A stretch of 64,000 bases of DNA from Neoroseomonas terrae (GCF_018129025.1 NZ_JAAEDI010000015.1:105363-169362); one strand, 5' to 3'. Positions 1 to 8,089 are shown, numbered from the stretch's first letter. The notes: a model not told the origin generated them from the letters alone. Numbers and translations are program-made.

Positions 1-159
1 GGCATAGGCGTTGACCTGCTGGTCCCGCCACGCGCGGTCGTCCAGCGCCTGCGCGCGGGAGCGGAAGACCTCCGCTACGCGGCTCTTGCGCCCGACCGTC
101 GCCACGACGGCCCAGAGCGTGTCCTCCTCACGGGATCGGACGCTGACGAGAGTCCCCAC
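1..159 (-). CDS. Hypothetical protein, N-terminal part only (runs off left edge)
   Basis: An open minus-strand frame enters from the left edge, with GTG at 159 as a possible start, giving 53 residues. The reading VGTLVSVRSREEDTLWAVV continues with a mixed charged and hydrophobic composition and no stop, and its codons end in G or C as in the rest of the window. I do not recognise a family. The frame also stays open upstream of 159, no good ribosome binding site is visible, and the true start could be TTG or GTG further upstream. It would be divergent from the thioesterase gene that begins at 275. Coding status is inferred from composition only. Confidence 0.4.
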   Translation of the reverse strand, partial: MGTLVSVRSREEDTLWAVVATVGRKSRVAEVFRSRAQALDDRAWRDQQVNAYA

Positions 160-274
160 GGGGGCAGCGTGGCAAATCAGGCAGGCAGGGGTCAAGCGGC
201 TGGGCCTGGCAGGGACGCCTTGCCGGGCGCCCCGCGTCGCGCTGATCTGCGGTCACAGACGTGGGAGTGGAAGT

Positions 275-1162
275 GTGATCGTCATCGGCCGGGGCAGCGT
301 GCAGCAGGAGGAATGCGACGTGATGGGGCACATGAATGTGCGCCATTACGTCGCGCGCGCGGCGGATGCGCTCGCCTGGCTGGCGCTGGAGGCCGGATTG
401 CCGCCATCGCGCGGCCGGCTTGCGGTGGTGGACCAGCATCTGCGCTTTCTTCGGGAACTGGCGCCCGGCACGCCGTTCATCATCCGCGGCGGGGTGCTTC
501 GGCTGGGGGTGGACCGGCTGCGAACCGTGGTCGAGATCCGCAATAACGCCGCGGATGCGCCGGCGGCGACGCTGGTGACGGACCTCGGCGTCTGGGCGGG
601 GCCGGAGGGCGGTCTGGCGGCGCTGCCGGCAGAACTGGAGGCCCGGTCGCTGCTCGTCGAGATGCCGGCGCATGCCGGCCCGCGGGGCCTCGGCTTCGAT
701 CCGCCGGCGCCTTTGCCGGACCGCGCCGCGGCGCAGGCGATGGGGCTGACGGAAGGCTATCGCGGCGCCGTCCGCCCCCATGAATGCGACCCGGATGGCA
801 CGATGCGCGCCGATGTCATCATCGCCCGCATCTGGGATGGCGTGCCGAACCTGCGCAACCGCGGCACCGGCCTCGGCATCAAGGAAGAAGGGATGGGCTC
901 GGCTGCGCTGGAATACCGGGTCGCGCAGTTCCAACCGCTGCGCGCGGGGCAGTTGCTGACCGTGTGCAGCGGGCTGAAGGCGCTGGGTGAGAAGACGACG
1001 ACCTGGACGCACCTGGTCCATGACGGTGAGACCGGCGTCATCGTCGCCGCGGCCGAGGCGGTGGGCATCGCCTTCGACCTCAAGGCTCGCAAGGCCGTGG
1101 CCATCCCGGCCGAACGCCGCGCCGCGCTCGAATCGCTGCTGGTCCGGGGCCTCGGGCTGTAG
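275..1162 (+). CDS. Tandem hot-dog acyl-CoA thioesterase
   Basis: A 295-residue protein with two hot-dog (4HBT-type) domains, expected to hydrolyse acyl-CoA thioesters in the cytoplasm. The first domain opens with ECDVMGHMNVRHY, the Asp...GHMN signature of YbgC/4HBT thioesterases; the second (from about residue 160) has the matching but weaker ECDPDGTMRAD. The chosen start is GTG at 275, preceded by GGGAG seven bases upstream and placing the hot-dog motif near the N terminus. The frame stays open upstream to position 11, but that extension is Arg/Ser-rich and does not look like protein. The substrate cannot be told. The gene ends one base before the convergent DUF1810 gene. Confidence 0.8.
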   Translation: MIVIGRGSVQQEECDVMGHMNVRHYVARAADALAWLALEAGLPPSRGRLAVVDQHLRFLRELAPGTPFIIRGGVLRLGVDRLRTVVEIRNNAADAPAATLVTDLGVWAGPEGGLAALPAELEARSLLVEMPAHAGPRGLGFDPPAPLPDRAAAQAMGLTEGYRGAVRPHECDPDGTMRADVIIARIWDGVPNLRNRGTGLGIKEEGMGSAALEYRVAQFQPLRAGQLLTVCSGLKALGEKTTTWTHLVHDGETGVIVAAAEAVGIAFDLKARKAVAIPAERRAALESLLVRGLGL

Positions 1163-1597
1163 TCACCCGGCGGCGAGCAATTCCGTGGTCAGCGGATCGG
1201 GTTCGCTGCCGCAGAAGATCGCGAGCGCCTCCGGGAAGATCGCGGCGGGGTCGGCCTTCGCGAACAGCGTCATGCAGGACCGGAACTTCATGTCGTCCGG
1301 ACTGCCGAGGATGGCTTGGAGGCTGCGGTCCCGATGGGTGCAGACGAGGCCCGTGCATTCCAGCAGGCGCGGCCCGAGCAGCGGATGCGTCAAATAGGCC
1401 TGCGCCTCGGCCAGCGAGGCGATGCCGTAGTGCACGGCCGTCGTGCTCCGCCCGAGCGCGCGAAGCTGTGGAAAGACGAACCACATCCAATGCGTGCGCT
1501 TTCGCCCGGCACGAAGCTCCTCACGCACAGCCGCAAGCACCGGCGCCTGTGCCGTCACGAAGCGGTCGAGGTCGAAGGGATCCTGCATGTCGACCAT
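1163..1597 (-). CDS. DUF1810 family protein
   Basis: A protein of about 144 residues matching the DUF1810 (calpastatin-like) family: the core MQDPFDLDRFV..Q, then the block HWMWFVFPQLRALGRS and HPLLGPRLLECTGLV, are typical of this small soluble family of unknown function. The start is ambiguous between three nearby ATG codons (1600, 1597, 1588); family members usually begin just before the DPFDLDRF block, so 1597 or 1588 is preferred over the open extension to 1687. It is convergent with the thioesterase gene and divergent from the monooxygenase at 1771. No function should be assigned beyond the family name. Confidence 0.85.
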   Translation of the reverse strand: MVDMQDPFDLDRFVTAQAPVLAAVREELRAGRKRTHWMWFVFPQLRALGRSTTAVHYGIASLAEAQAYLTHPLLGPRLLECTGLVCTHRDRSLQAILGSPDDMKFRSCMTLFAKADPAAIFPEALAIFCGSEPDPLTTELLAAG

Positions 1598-1735
1598 CAT
1601 AGCCGCCGGCACAATCCCGCCGCGCCTCCAATTCGGGCGCGATCGGTCCTCATCCGCTGCCGGACCAGCATTCGCAGGATGGGCCATGCTGCCGTGTTCG
1701 TGCTGTCCTGCTGACAGACAGAAAAAGGAGGGGGT

Positions 1736-1757
1736 CCGGGGGAGTTCTCTCCCCCGG
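1736..1757. repeat. Perfect 9-bp hairpin upstream of monooxygenase start
   Basis: CCGGGGGAG (1736-1744), loop TTCT, CTCCCCCGG (1749-1757) form a perfect stem-loop ending 13 bases before the ATG at 1771. A strong Shine-Dalgarno-like AAGGAGG lies at 1726-1731, on the other side of the hairpin. It could be an RNA structure in the 5' leader that brings this site closer to the start codon, or simply one of the GC-rich hairpins common between genes here. Function is inference. Confidence 0.5.
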
Positions 1758-1770
1758 CCTTATCTGCCCG

Positions 1771-3105
1771 ATGCGCGAAATCCGCCTGAACGCCTTCGAC
1801 ATGGCCTGTGTCGGGCACATCCAGCAGGGCCTATGGACGCATCCGCGCGACCGCTCGCCTGACTATCTGACGCTGGGCTACTGGACCGACCTGGCACGCC
1901 TGCTGGAACGCGGGCTGTTCGACGGCCTGTTCCTCGCGGATGTGCTCGGCGTCTACGACGTGCATGGCGGCAGCCAGGATGCGGCGATCCGGCATGGCGT
2001 GCAGATCCCGCTGCTGGATCCGATGCTGCTGGTGCCGGCGATGGCGGCGGTGACGTCGGATCTCGGCTTCGGGGTGACCGTCAATCTGGCGTGGGAACCG
2101 CCGGCGCTGCTCGCGCGGCGCTTCTCGACGCTGGATCACCTGACCGGCGGGCGGATCGGGTGGAATATCGTCACCGGGTATCTGGACAGCGCGGCGCGGG
2201 CGATGGGGCTCGACCGGCAGATGGCGCATGACGACCGCTACGGCATGGCGGACGAGTTCATGGCCGTGGCGTACCGGCTGTGGGAGGAATCCTGGGCTGC
2301 GGATGCGGTGAAGCGGGACCGGGCCGCGGGGCTGTACGCAGACCCGTCGCGGATCGCGCGGGTGCGGCATGAGGGGCGGCAATACCGGCTGGACGCGCCG
2401 CATCTGGTGGAGCCGTCGCCGCAACGGACGCCGGTGCTGTACCAGGCCGGGGCATCGGAACGCGGGCGGGAGTTCGCGGCGACCCATGCGGAATGCGTGT
2501 TCATCAATGGCGGGCCGAAGGCGCATGTGGCGGGTCTCGTCGCGGATCTGCGCCGCCGGGCAGGGGGGCGGCCGATCCGGGCGTTCATGGGGGCGACGCT
2601 GATCGTCGGGCGGACGGAAGCGGAGGCGCGCGACAAGCTGGAGGACTACCGCCGGCATGCGAGCGTCGAGGCCGCGCTGGTGCATGCGTCCGCATCGCTC
2701 GGCATCGATCTGGCGCGCTTCGGGATGGATGACGAACTGCCATCGTCGTCGGAGGCAATCCGGTCGAATGTCGAGGCGCTGCGCGCTGCCGCGCCGCGCG
2801 CGACGAAGCGGGCGCTGATCGACCGCATGGTGCTGGGAAGCCGCCAGCCGCCGATCGTCGGCAGCGTCGAGGCGGTGGCGGAGACGCTGATCGGCTGGGT
2901 GGATGGTGCCGATATCGACGGCTTCAACCTCTCCCGCACGGTCACGCCGGAATGCCTCGATGATGTGGTGACGATGCTGATCCCGGCGCTGCAGGAACGC
3001 GGGCGGTACAAGCGAGGCTACGCGCCCGGTACCTACCGGGAGAAGCTGTTCGGTGCCGGGCCGCGTCTGGCCGCGCCCCATCCGGCCGCTGCCGTAGCCC
3101 GGTGA
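1771..3105 (+). CDS. FMNH2-dependent monooxygenase, NtaA/SnaA/DszA type
   Basis: A 444-residue luciferase-like (LLM) flavin-dependent oxidoreductase of the NtaA/SnaA/DszA subfamily, enzymes that use FMNH2 from a separate reductase and oxygen to oxidise compounds such as nitrilotriacetate or organosulfur molecules. Family features seen: FLADVLGVYDVHGGS near residue 55, the NLAWEPPALLARRFSTLDH strand-turn, the GGRIGWNIVTGY block, and ERGREFAATHAECVF in the C-terminal half. Length is normal for the subfamily. The next gene, a nitroreductase-family flavoprotein starting 55 bases later on the same strand, may be cotranscribed. Substrate unknown. A second NtaA-type enzyme lies at 23084. Confidence 0.88.
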   Translation: MREIRLNAFDMACVGHIQQGLWTHPRDRSPDYLTLGYWTDLARLLERGLFDGLFLADVLGVYDVHGGSQDAAIRHGVQIPLLDPMLLVPAMAAVTSDLGFGVTVNLAWEPPALLARRFSTLDHLTGGRIGWNIVTGYLDSAARAMGLDRQMAHDDRYGMADEFMAVAYRLWEESWAADAVKRDRAAGLYADPSRIARVRHEGRQYRLDAPHLVEPSPQRTPVLYQAGASERGREFAATHAECVFINGGPKAHVAGLVADLRRRAGGRPIRAFMGATLIVGRTEAEARDKLEDYRRHASVEAALVHASASLGIDLARFGMDDELPSSSEAIRSNVEALRAAAPRATKRALIDRMVLGSRQPPIVGSVEAVAETLIGWVDGADIDGFNLSRTVTPECLDDVVTMLIPALQERGRYKRGYAPGTYREKLFGAGPRLAAPHPAAAVAR

Positions 3106-3159
3106 CTTGCCCGAATGTCGCTGGACGCTAGGGTTCGTCCCATCACTCCGGGGAAAACC

Positions 3160-3996
3160 ATGACGATGGACGGAAACCAGATGCCCGCCGCCGCGGCGGC
3201 AATGACCGCCCGCTACGGCGCCGGCGCCGAGCCCAAGGCGGGGCCGTGGAATGAGACGCTGGCGGTACTGATGTCGCATCGTTCCGTTCGTGGCTTCAGA
3301 ACGGATGCGCCGCCGGAAGGCACGCTCGAGACCCTGGTCGCGGCGGCGCAGTCGGCCGCGACATCGTCCAACCTGCAGACCTGGTCAGTGGTGGCCGTCG
3401 ACCGGCCGGAGGTACGCAAGGAAATCGCCGCGATCGCCGGCAACCAGAAGCATATCGAGGTCTGTCCTATCTTCCTCGTCTTCCTGGCCGACACCTCGCG
3501 CAACGGGCGTCTGGCGCAGGAGGCGGGGGTGGAACTCGCCGGGTTGCCATACCTCGAATCCTTCCTCGTCTCCTCGATCGACGCCGCGCTCGCCGCGCAG
3601 AATACTGTGGTGGCGGCGGAGAGCCTGGGCCTCGCGAATGTCTATATCGGCGCGGTGCGCAACGACGTGACACGGGTGGCCGAGCTGCTCGGCTTGCCGC
3701 CGGGCGCGGCGCCGGTCTTCGGCCTATGCATCGGCTACCCGCTCCCGGGGCGGGAAGGGGAGGTGAAGCCCCGCCTGCCGCAGGACGCTATCCTGCACCG
3801 GGAAACCTACGACGCGGCCGATAGCGGACACCGCGCCGCCTATGATCCGCGCATGGAAGAATTCTCCCGCCGGCAGGAAATGGCGGGCAGCACCTGGTCC
3901 CAGCGGGTGATCGCGCGGCTCGGGACGTTCAAGGCGCTGCACGGGCGCGAGAAGCTAAAGGAGAAGATCATCGGGCTCGGTTTCCCGCTGCGGTAA
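3160..3996 (+). CDS. NADPH-dependent nitroreductase-family oxidoreductase (NfsA-like)
   Basis: A 278-residue flavoprotein of the nitroreductase superfamily, NfsA/flavin reductase branch. The signature HRSVRGFRTDAPPEG (FMN-phosphate binding Arg), SAATSSNLQTWSVVAV and the later VYIGAVRNDV and GLCIGYP blocks are all present. The start is taken at ATG 3160, behind GGGGAAAA; an in-frame ATG at 3115 exists but would add an atypical tail. It likely reduces a small substrate or flavin with NAD(P)H, and its place right behind the FMNH2-dependent monooxygenase fits a reductase partner, which is inference. Followed 25 bases after its stop by an intergenic repeat. Confidence 0.85.
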   Translation: MTMDGNQMPAAAAAMTARYGAGAEPKAGPWNETLAVLMSHRSVRGFRTDAPPEGTLETLVAAAQSAATSSNLQTWSVVAVDRPEVRKEIAAIAGNQKHIEVCPIFLVFLADTSRNGRLAQEAGVELAGLPYLESFLVSSIDAALAAQNTVVAAESLGLANVYIGAVRNDVTRVAELLGLPPGAAPVFGLCIGYPLPGREGEVKPRLPQDAILHRETYDAADSGHRAAYDPRMEEFSRRQEMAGSTWSQRVIARLGTFKALHGREKLKEKIIGLGFPLR

Positions 3997-4020
3997 GCGC
4001 AGGGACCGCGTCGGGCAGAT

Positions 4021-4215
4021 CGGAGGGGCTCTGCCCCTCCGAACCTCCCCGCCAGGATGCTGGGCATTCTGGACCGCATTCTGTTGGTGCCGGGCAGCAG
4101 GGGTGCGGCGACCCGTTGTGCGCGGGGGCTGCGGGACTGCCAGCCGCGCCAGGTCGAGGTTTGCAAAGGCCCCTCGACCTTTGCTGGGGTGGTATGGAGG
4201 GGCAAAGCCCCTCCA
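4021..4215 (-). repeat. Interspersed intergenic repeat, copy 1 (subfamily A)
   Basis: One of five related elements in the window. It is bounded by hairpins GGAGGGGCTCTGCCCCTCC (4022-4040) and GGAGGGGCAAAGCCCCTCC (4196-4214), with a third internal stem-loop at 4163-4184 whose arms are GCAAAGG and CCTTTGC. Written on the reverse strand it aligns along most of its length with the copy at 8090-8312. It lies 25 bases after the nitroreductase stop. No ORF with protein-like composition is inside it. Possibly a bidirectional terminator or a non-autonomous mobile element. Confidence 0.8.
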
Positions 4216-4310
4216 ACTGCGAAATGGAAGGAACGCGGGTCCCACATCGACCGAGCCAGACGCTGCGCCCCTCTCCCATCGACGGGCGGCCCGGCTATGC
4301 TCCCCGGACC

Positions 4311-5048
4311 ATGTGCGGCCGATACTTCCAGCAACGCTCCTCCGGCGAGATCGCCGCGCATCTGGGCGTCCAGACCGCGATCCCCAACCTGCCGCCGTCC
4401 TTCAACAAGGCGCCGACGCAGGACGGCCTCGTGGTGCGCCGGCACCCGGAAACAGGGGAGGCGCACCTCGATGTCCTCCGCTGGGGCCTGGTGCCGCACT
4501 GGGCGAAGGATGCCTCGGGGGGGGCGCGGATGATCAATGCGCGCGGCGAATCGATCGCCGGGAAGGCGGCCTTTCGCGACCCCTTCCGCAAGCGCCGCTG
4601 TCTCGTGCCGATGGACGGCTTCTACGAATGGCGGAAGCACGGCGCCGCCAAGCAACCCTTCGCCTGCGCGTTGCGCTCCGGCGGTCCAATGGTCTGCGCC
4701 GGGCTATGGGATGGCTGGAAGCAGCCGGAGGGGGAATGGCTGCGCAGCTACACCATCGTCACCTGCGCCTCGGCCGGGCGGCAGGCGCTGCTCCATGAAC
4801 GCATGCCGGTGATCCTGCCGCGGGAAGCCTGGGACCGCTGGCTCGACCCGACCGCGGGCGATACCGAGTTGCTGGGGCTGCTCAAGCCAGCCGAGGATGC
4901 GCTCCTCGGCTTTTGGCCGGTGCCGACGCGGGTTGGCCGGGTGGCAGAAAACGACGCCGGGCTGATCGCGCGCGACCCCTTGGCGGTCGCACCGCCGGAA
5001 CTGGACGATCCGCCGCCCGGCCAGGCGCCGTTCGCAGGGGTCGCCTGA
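4311..5048 (+). CDS. SOS response-associated peptidase (SRAP, YedK/HMCES family)
   Basis: A 245-residue SRAP-domain protein. The family forms a protein-DNA crosslink with abasic sites in single-stranded DNA through the alpha-amino group and thiol of Cys2, after removal of Met1. All key elements are visible: MCGRY at the N terminus, the MINARGES segment (Asn-Ala-Arg), the CLVPMDGFYEWRK block and the HERMPVIL motif with the active-site His. This fixes the start at ATG 4311, because Cys must be residue 2; the frame remains open upstream through the repeat, but that part is not coding. Length is normal. It is convergent with dksA, with five bases between the two stops. Confidence 0.95.
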   Translation: MCGRYFQQRSSGEIAAHLGVQTAIPNLPPSFNKAPTQDGLVVRRHPETGEAHLDVLRWGLVPHWAKDASGGARMINARGESIAGKAAFRDPFRKRRCLVPMDGFYEWRKHGAAKQPFACALRSGGPMVCAGLWDGWKQPEGEWLRSYTIVTCASAGRQALLHERMPVILPREAWDRWLDPTAGDTELLGLLKPAEDALLGFWPVPTRVGRVAENDAGLIARDPLAVAPPELDDPPPGQAPFAGVA

Positions 5049-5053
5049 CGCGT

Positions 5054-5470
5054 TCAGTCGTCGCGGTGGACGCGTTCCATGCGCTCGTGGCGCTCCTGCG
5101 CCTCAATGCTCATGGTGGCGATGGGGCGGGCTTCGAGGCGGCGCAGGCCGATCGGCTCTCCGCTTTCCTCGCAGTATCCGTAGGTCCCGGTTTCGATCCG
5201 GTCGATCGCCTGATCGATCTTGCTGATCAGCTTGCGGGCCCGGTCCCGGGTGCGGAGTTCAAGGGCGCGGTCGGTCTCGACACTGGCGCGGTCCGTCAGG
5301 TCGGGTTCCGCGATCCCGCCTTCGGAGAGGGAGGAGAGTGTCTCGCCTGCCTCCCTGAGCAGGTCCTGTCGCCACTTGAGGAGCTTCTGCCGGAAGTACT
5401 CCAGCTGAAGCGGGTTCATGAACTCCTCGGCGTCCGAGGGGCGGTAGTCCGGCGGCAGCGTCACGAGCAT
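5054..5470 (-). CDS. dksA: RNA polymerase-binding protein DksA (alphaproteobacterial, reduced zinc site)
   Basis: A 138-residue DksA/TraR protein, which binds the RNA polymerase secondary channel and with ppGpp adjusts promoter use. N-terminal segment EEFMNPLQLEYFRQKLLKW, then a long coiled coil (about residues 30-95) and the C-terminal YGYCEESGEPIGLRRLEARP. The classical C4 zinc finger is degenerate: only Cys100 remains and the other three positions are Ser, Thr and Ala, a pattern I know from other alphaproteobacterial DksA proteins and from cysteine-poor DksA2. The start ATG 5470 has GGGGGAA upstream. It is next to fliX, in a chromosomal order that fits a flagellar neighbourhood. Confidence 0.93.
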   Translation of the reverse strand: MLVTLPPDYRPSDAEEFMNPLQLEYFRQKLLKWRQDLLREAGETLSSLSEGGIAEPDLTDRASVETDRALELRTRDRARKLISKIDQAIDRIETGTYGYCEESGEPIGLRRLEARPIATMSIEAQERHERMERVHRDD

Positions 5471-5612
5471 ATCTATCCATTCCCCCGGGCCGAGGGTGCT
5501 CCCAGCTCCGATCGGAGCAGGCACCCCCCCTCGATGCGGGCGGAACATAGACGCGTGCCATGGCGAAAGCCAAGAGGGGAGAAAGCGACAAATCCCTGAA
5601 ACAGCGCGCTTT

Positions 5613-6029
5613 TCAGTCCGATGACGCGGCGGGGTCCAGGCCGTGGCGTGCAAGTTCCACCCTGGCGCGCAGCCGGATCGCCGTAAGGACGGCAGCCAGG
5701 GCGGGATCGGCCGCCTCCGCGCCAGTCGGCAACGCGGCCAGGCGGTGAAGGGCGGCCTGGTCCAGCGCACCCTCCAGCACCCCGATCTGCAGTTCGCGAA
5801 GCGACAGCAGCAGGGCATCCGCCTGCTGCCGGGCGCGGGCATCGCGCTCGGCCGCGGGTCCCGACTCCTGCAGCGCCAGCAAGCCGAGCGGCTGCGCCGG
5901 CACCGCGCCCTGGGTACCGGCGGCCGCATGGGCCCTGACCCCACCCAGGCTGAAGCTTCCCCGCCCGCTACCTGTCGGCCGCGTCCTGCCTCCTGCCAAA
6001 CCACCCGACACGCCCCGAACGCCAACCAT
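5613..6029 (-). CDS. fliX: Flagellar assembly regulator FliX
   Basis: A 138-residue FliX homologue. In Caulobacter FliX is the trans-acting factor that couples flagellar basal-body assembly to the sigma-54 activator FlbD. The C-terminal half (LLALQESGPAAERDARARQ, then LRELQIGVLEGALDQAALHRL and the final LRARVELARHGLDP) is the helical FliX core; the N-terminal 60 residues are Gly/Ala-rich and poorly conserved. ATG 6029 follows GGGAAGG. It is divergent from flgI, the arrangement known in Caulobacter. No flbD is in the window, so the partner must be elsewhere. The C terminus ...LDPAASSD is intact. Confidence 0.85.
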   Translation of the reverse strand: MVGVRGVSGGLAGGRTRPTGSGRGSFSLGGVRAHAAAGTQGAVPAQPLGLLALQESGPAAERDARARQQADALLLSLRELQIGVLEGALDQAALHRLAALPTGAEAADPALAAVLTAIRLRARVELARHGLDPAASSD

Positions 6030-6106
6030 GGCCCTTCCCTTCCGCCCCACCGGCAATCCCCCGCCGGTTCCCGGCAGATACTGCCGGCCGACTCGGCTGC
6101 TATCGC

Positions 6107-6121
6107 TGGCACGGCCCTTGC
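6107..6121 (+). promoter_or_regulatory. Sigma-54 (-24/-12) promoter for flgI
   Basis: TGGCAC (6107-6112), five bases, TTGC (6118-6121): the GG and GC dinucleotides are ten bases apart, matching the RpoN consensus TGGCAC-N5-TTGC exactly. It points toward flgI and predicts a transcript start near 6133, about 70 bases before the proposed start codon. Sigma-54 control of late basal-body genes with FliX/FlbD is established in Caulobacter, so motif and context agree. Confidence 0.8.
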
Positions 6122-6205
6122 GCCGACCACGCCAGCCCGGCGACTGCCGTGGCACCGGTTCGATCAGCCGCGCCGCGCCGCCAAGCGCGGCCTGGGAGGA
6201 GCATC

Positions 6206-7327
6206 TTGGCCCCCAATGCTTACGCGAGAACAAAGAAGATGGTGGCCTGCCTGGCGCTGGCCCTCGGCCTGGCGATGCCGGCCGTCGCCCAGGTCCGCAT
6301 TAAGGACATCGCCGATGTCGAGGGCGTGCGCGACAATCAGCTGGTCGGCTACGGCTTGGTGGTGGGGTTGAACGGCACGGGGGACCGGCTGCGCTCGGCC
6401 GTCTTCACCCGGCAATCGCTGGTCGGCATGCTCGAACGGCTCGGCGTGAACACGCGCGACAATGAGCGCCAGCTCGATACGCGCAACGTCGCCGCCGTCA
6501 TGATCACCGCCAACTTGCCGCCCTTCGCTCGGCCGGGCAGCCGGATCGATATCTCGGTCTCGGCCCTGGGCGACGCGACGAACCTGACCGGCGGCACGGT
6601 GCTGGTCACGCCGCTGCTCGGCGCGGATGGGGAGGTTTACGCCGTCGCGCAGGGCGCCGTCGCGACCGGGGCGATCAGCGCCCGCGGCGCCGGCGCTTCC
6701 GTCACCCGTGGCGTGCCGACCGCCGGCCGCATCGCCAATGGCGCCATCGTGGAGCGGGAGGTGCCGTTCCAGCTCGCCGCCCGTGATCGCGTCCGCCTGT
6801 CCCTGCGCAACCCGGACCTGACGACGGCGCGGCGCATCGCCTCGGCGATCAACGGGGCGCTGCGCGGCGAGGTCGCTGCCGCGACCGATTCCCGCACCGT
6901 GACCGTCGCCCTCGGCGGCCGATCCCCGGTCGATTTCCTCAGTCGCATCGAGCAGCTCCGCGTCGAGCCCGACCAGGTGGCGCGCGTCGTCATCGACGAA
7001 GCCTCCGGTACCATCGTCATGGGCGCGAATGTGCGGGTCTCCACCGTCGCCATCGCGCAGGGCAACCTGACGATCAGGGTGACGGAGACGCCGCAGGTCA
7101 GCCAGCCCAACCCGCTGGCGCAAGGGGAGACGGTCGTCGTGCCGCGCACCTCGATCGAGGTGGACGACCAGGCCAACCGCCGCATAGGCGTGCTGCCGCG
7201 CGCCGTCACGCTCGACCAGCTCGTGCGCGGTCTGAACAGCCTCGGCGTCGGCCCGCGCGACCTGATCACCATCCTCCAGGCCATCAAGGCCGCCGGCGCC
7301 CTCCAGGCCGAGCTGGAGGTCCGCTGA
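6206..7327 (+). CDS. flgI: Flagellar basal-body P-ring protein FlgI
   Basis: A 373-residue P-ring subunit, which assembles in the periplasm around the flagellar rod. Recognised by VRIKDIADVEGVRDNQLVGY, YGLVVGLNGTGD, the TGGTVLVTPLLGADGEVYA segment, and the C-terminal PRDLITILQAIKAAGALQAE. The N terminus is a Sec signal peptide (ARTKK then a hydrophobic stretch ending AMPAVA). The start is uncertain: TTG 6206 sits behind GGGAGGAG (6194-6201) and leaves a good signal peptide; ATG 6239 would shorten the n-region to nothing charged. It is followed with a one-base overlap by the rod-binding protein gene. The in-frame ATG at 6149 lies downstream of the -12 element but gives an atypical extension. 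Confidence 0.93.
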   Translation: MAPNAYARTKKMVACLALALGLAMPAVAQVRIKDIADVEGVRDNQLVGYGLVVGLNGTGDRLRSAVFTRQSLVGMLERLGVNTRDNERQLDTRNVAAVMITANLPPFARPGSRIDISVSALGDATNLTGGTVLVTPLLGADGEVYAVAQGAVATGAISARGAGASVTRGVPTAGRIANGAIVEREVPFQLAARDRVRLSLRNPDLTTARRIASAINGALRGEVAAATDSRTVTVALGGRSPVDFLSRIEQLRVEPDQVARVVIDEASGTIVMGANVRVSTVAIAQGNLTIRVTETPQVSQPNPLAQGETVVVPRTSIEVDDQANRRIGVLPRAVTLDQLVRGLNSLGVGPRDLITILQAIKAAGALQAELEVR

Positions 7328-7662
7328 TGGACACGCCCACCATCGCCCCGGTTCAGCCGCGCCCGTTGCGTGCGCCCGGTGCTGCCGGCAGCGACGCCGC
7401 CATGCGCCGCGCCGCCCAGGATTTCGAGGCCCAGGCGCTGGGCATCCTGATGCAGCCGATCTTCGCCACGGTGGATACCGCCGGGTCCCGCTTCGGCGGC
7501 GGCGCGGCGGAGGCGCAGTGGCGGCCCCTTCTCGTCGATGCCTATGCCGCCGCCGCCGTGCGGTCGGGCCATGGCATCGGCCTCGCCGACGCCGTGCTGC
7601 GGGAACTGCAACGCCTCCGCGGCGCGGACACCACCCCCAATACGGGAGAAATTACCCCATGA
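7327..7662 (+). CDS. Rod-binding protein (FlgJ N-terminal domain type)
   Basis: A 111-residue single-domain protein matching the rod-binding half of FlgJ; it lacks the muramidase domain found in enterobacterial FlgJ, as is usual in alphaproteobacteria. Typical core: AAQDFEAQALGILMQPIF, the glycine-rich FGGGAAEAQWRPLLVDAYA and GHGIGLADAVLRELQRL. It probably acts as a scaffold or cap for rod assembly in the periplasm. The ATG overlaps the flgI stop by one base and its own stop overlaps the next gene, so the three genes form one translationally coupled unit driven from the sigma-54 promoter before flgI. Confidence 0.88.
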   Translation: MDTPTIAPVQPRPLRAPGAAGSDAAMRRAAQDFEAQALGILMQPIFATVDTAGSRFGGGAAEAQWRPLLVDAYAAAAVRSGHGIGLADAVLRELQRLRGADTTPNTGEITP

Positions 7663-8060
7663 TGGACAGCCTGATCCTGGCCGGCCAGCGCCTCGCCGAG
7701 GCCCTCCGCGCGGAGAACGACGCGCTGGCGCAGCTCGACCTGCCCCGTGCCGCCACGCTCGCGACCAGCAAGATCGCGGCGTCGGACGCCTTCGCCGCTG
7801 CCTACGCGGCGCAGGCGAAGCATGGCTCGGCGCCGGAGGGGCCGATCCGTCAGGCGGCCGCTCTGCTGGCCCGCCGGCTGGAGGAGCTAGGGCAGGAGAA
7901 CCGGCGCCTGCTGGAACGTGCCGTGGCGCTGCAATCCCGTGTCATCGAGACGATCGCGGGCGCCGCCCTGCAACGCAATGCGCCAATGGGTTACGCGCCG
8001 GCGAACCATCGCCCGCCGGGCGGGGCGGCACCGGCGCTGACGCTGTCGGCGCGCGTTTGA
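7659..8060 (+). CDS. FlgN-like flagellar chaperone
   Basis: A 133-residue small helical protein in the position of flgN, last gene of the flgI unit. It opens MMDSLILAGQRLAEALRAEN and has a continuous amphipathic helical part (LARRLEELGQENRRLLERAV) followed by a Pro/Gly/Ala-rich tail. FlgN proteins are cytoplasmic chaperones for the hook-associated proteins FlgK and FlgL; sequence conservation is low in the family, so the call rests on size, helical pattern and context. ATG 7659 overlaps the previous stop (7660-7662) and has GGGAGA upstream; a second ATG follows immediately at 7662. An intergenic repeat begins 30 bases after the stop. Confidence 0.7.
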   Translation: MMDSLILAGQRLAEALRAENDALAQLDLPRAATLATSKIAASDAFAAAYAAQAKHGSAPEGPIRQAAALLARRLEELGQENRRLLERAVALQSRVIETIAGAALQRNAPMGYAPANHRPPGGAAPALTLSARV

Positions 8061-8089
8061 GGCGTGTCGGGGCAGCGGCGGTCGGAATT

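Noticed and set aside
128..1021. Long minus-strand ORF of 297 codons
   Set aside because: Antisense of the thioesterase; Arg/Gln/His-rich composition typical of a shadow frame in GC-rich DNA.
1831..3279. Minus-strand ORF of 482 codons
   Set aside because: Lies fully opposite the flavin monooxygenase and the start of the nitroreductase; product is Arg/His-rich without any motif.
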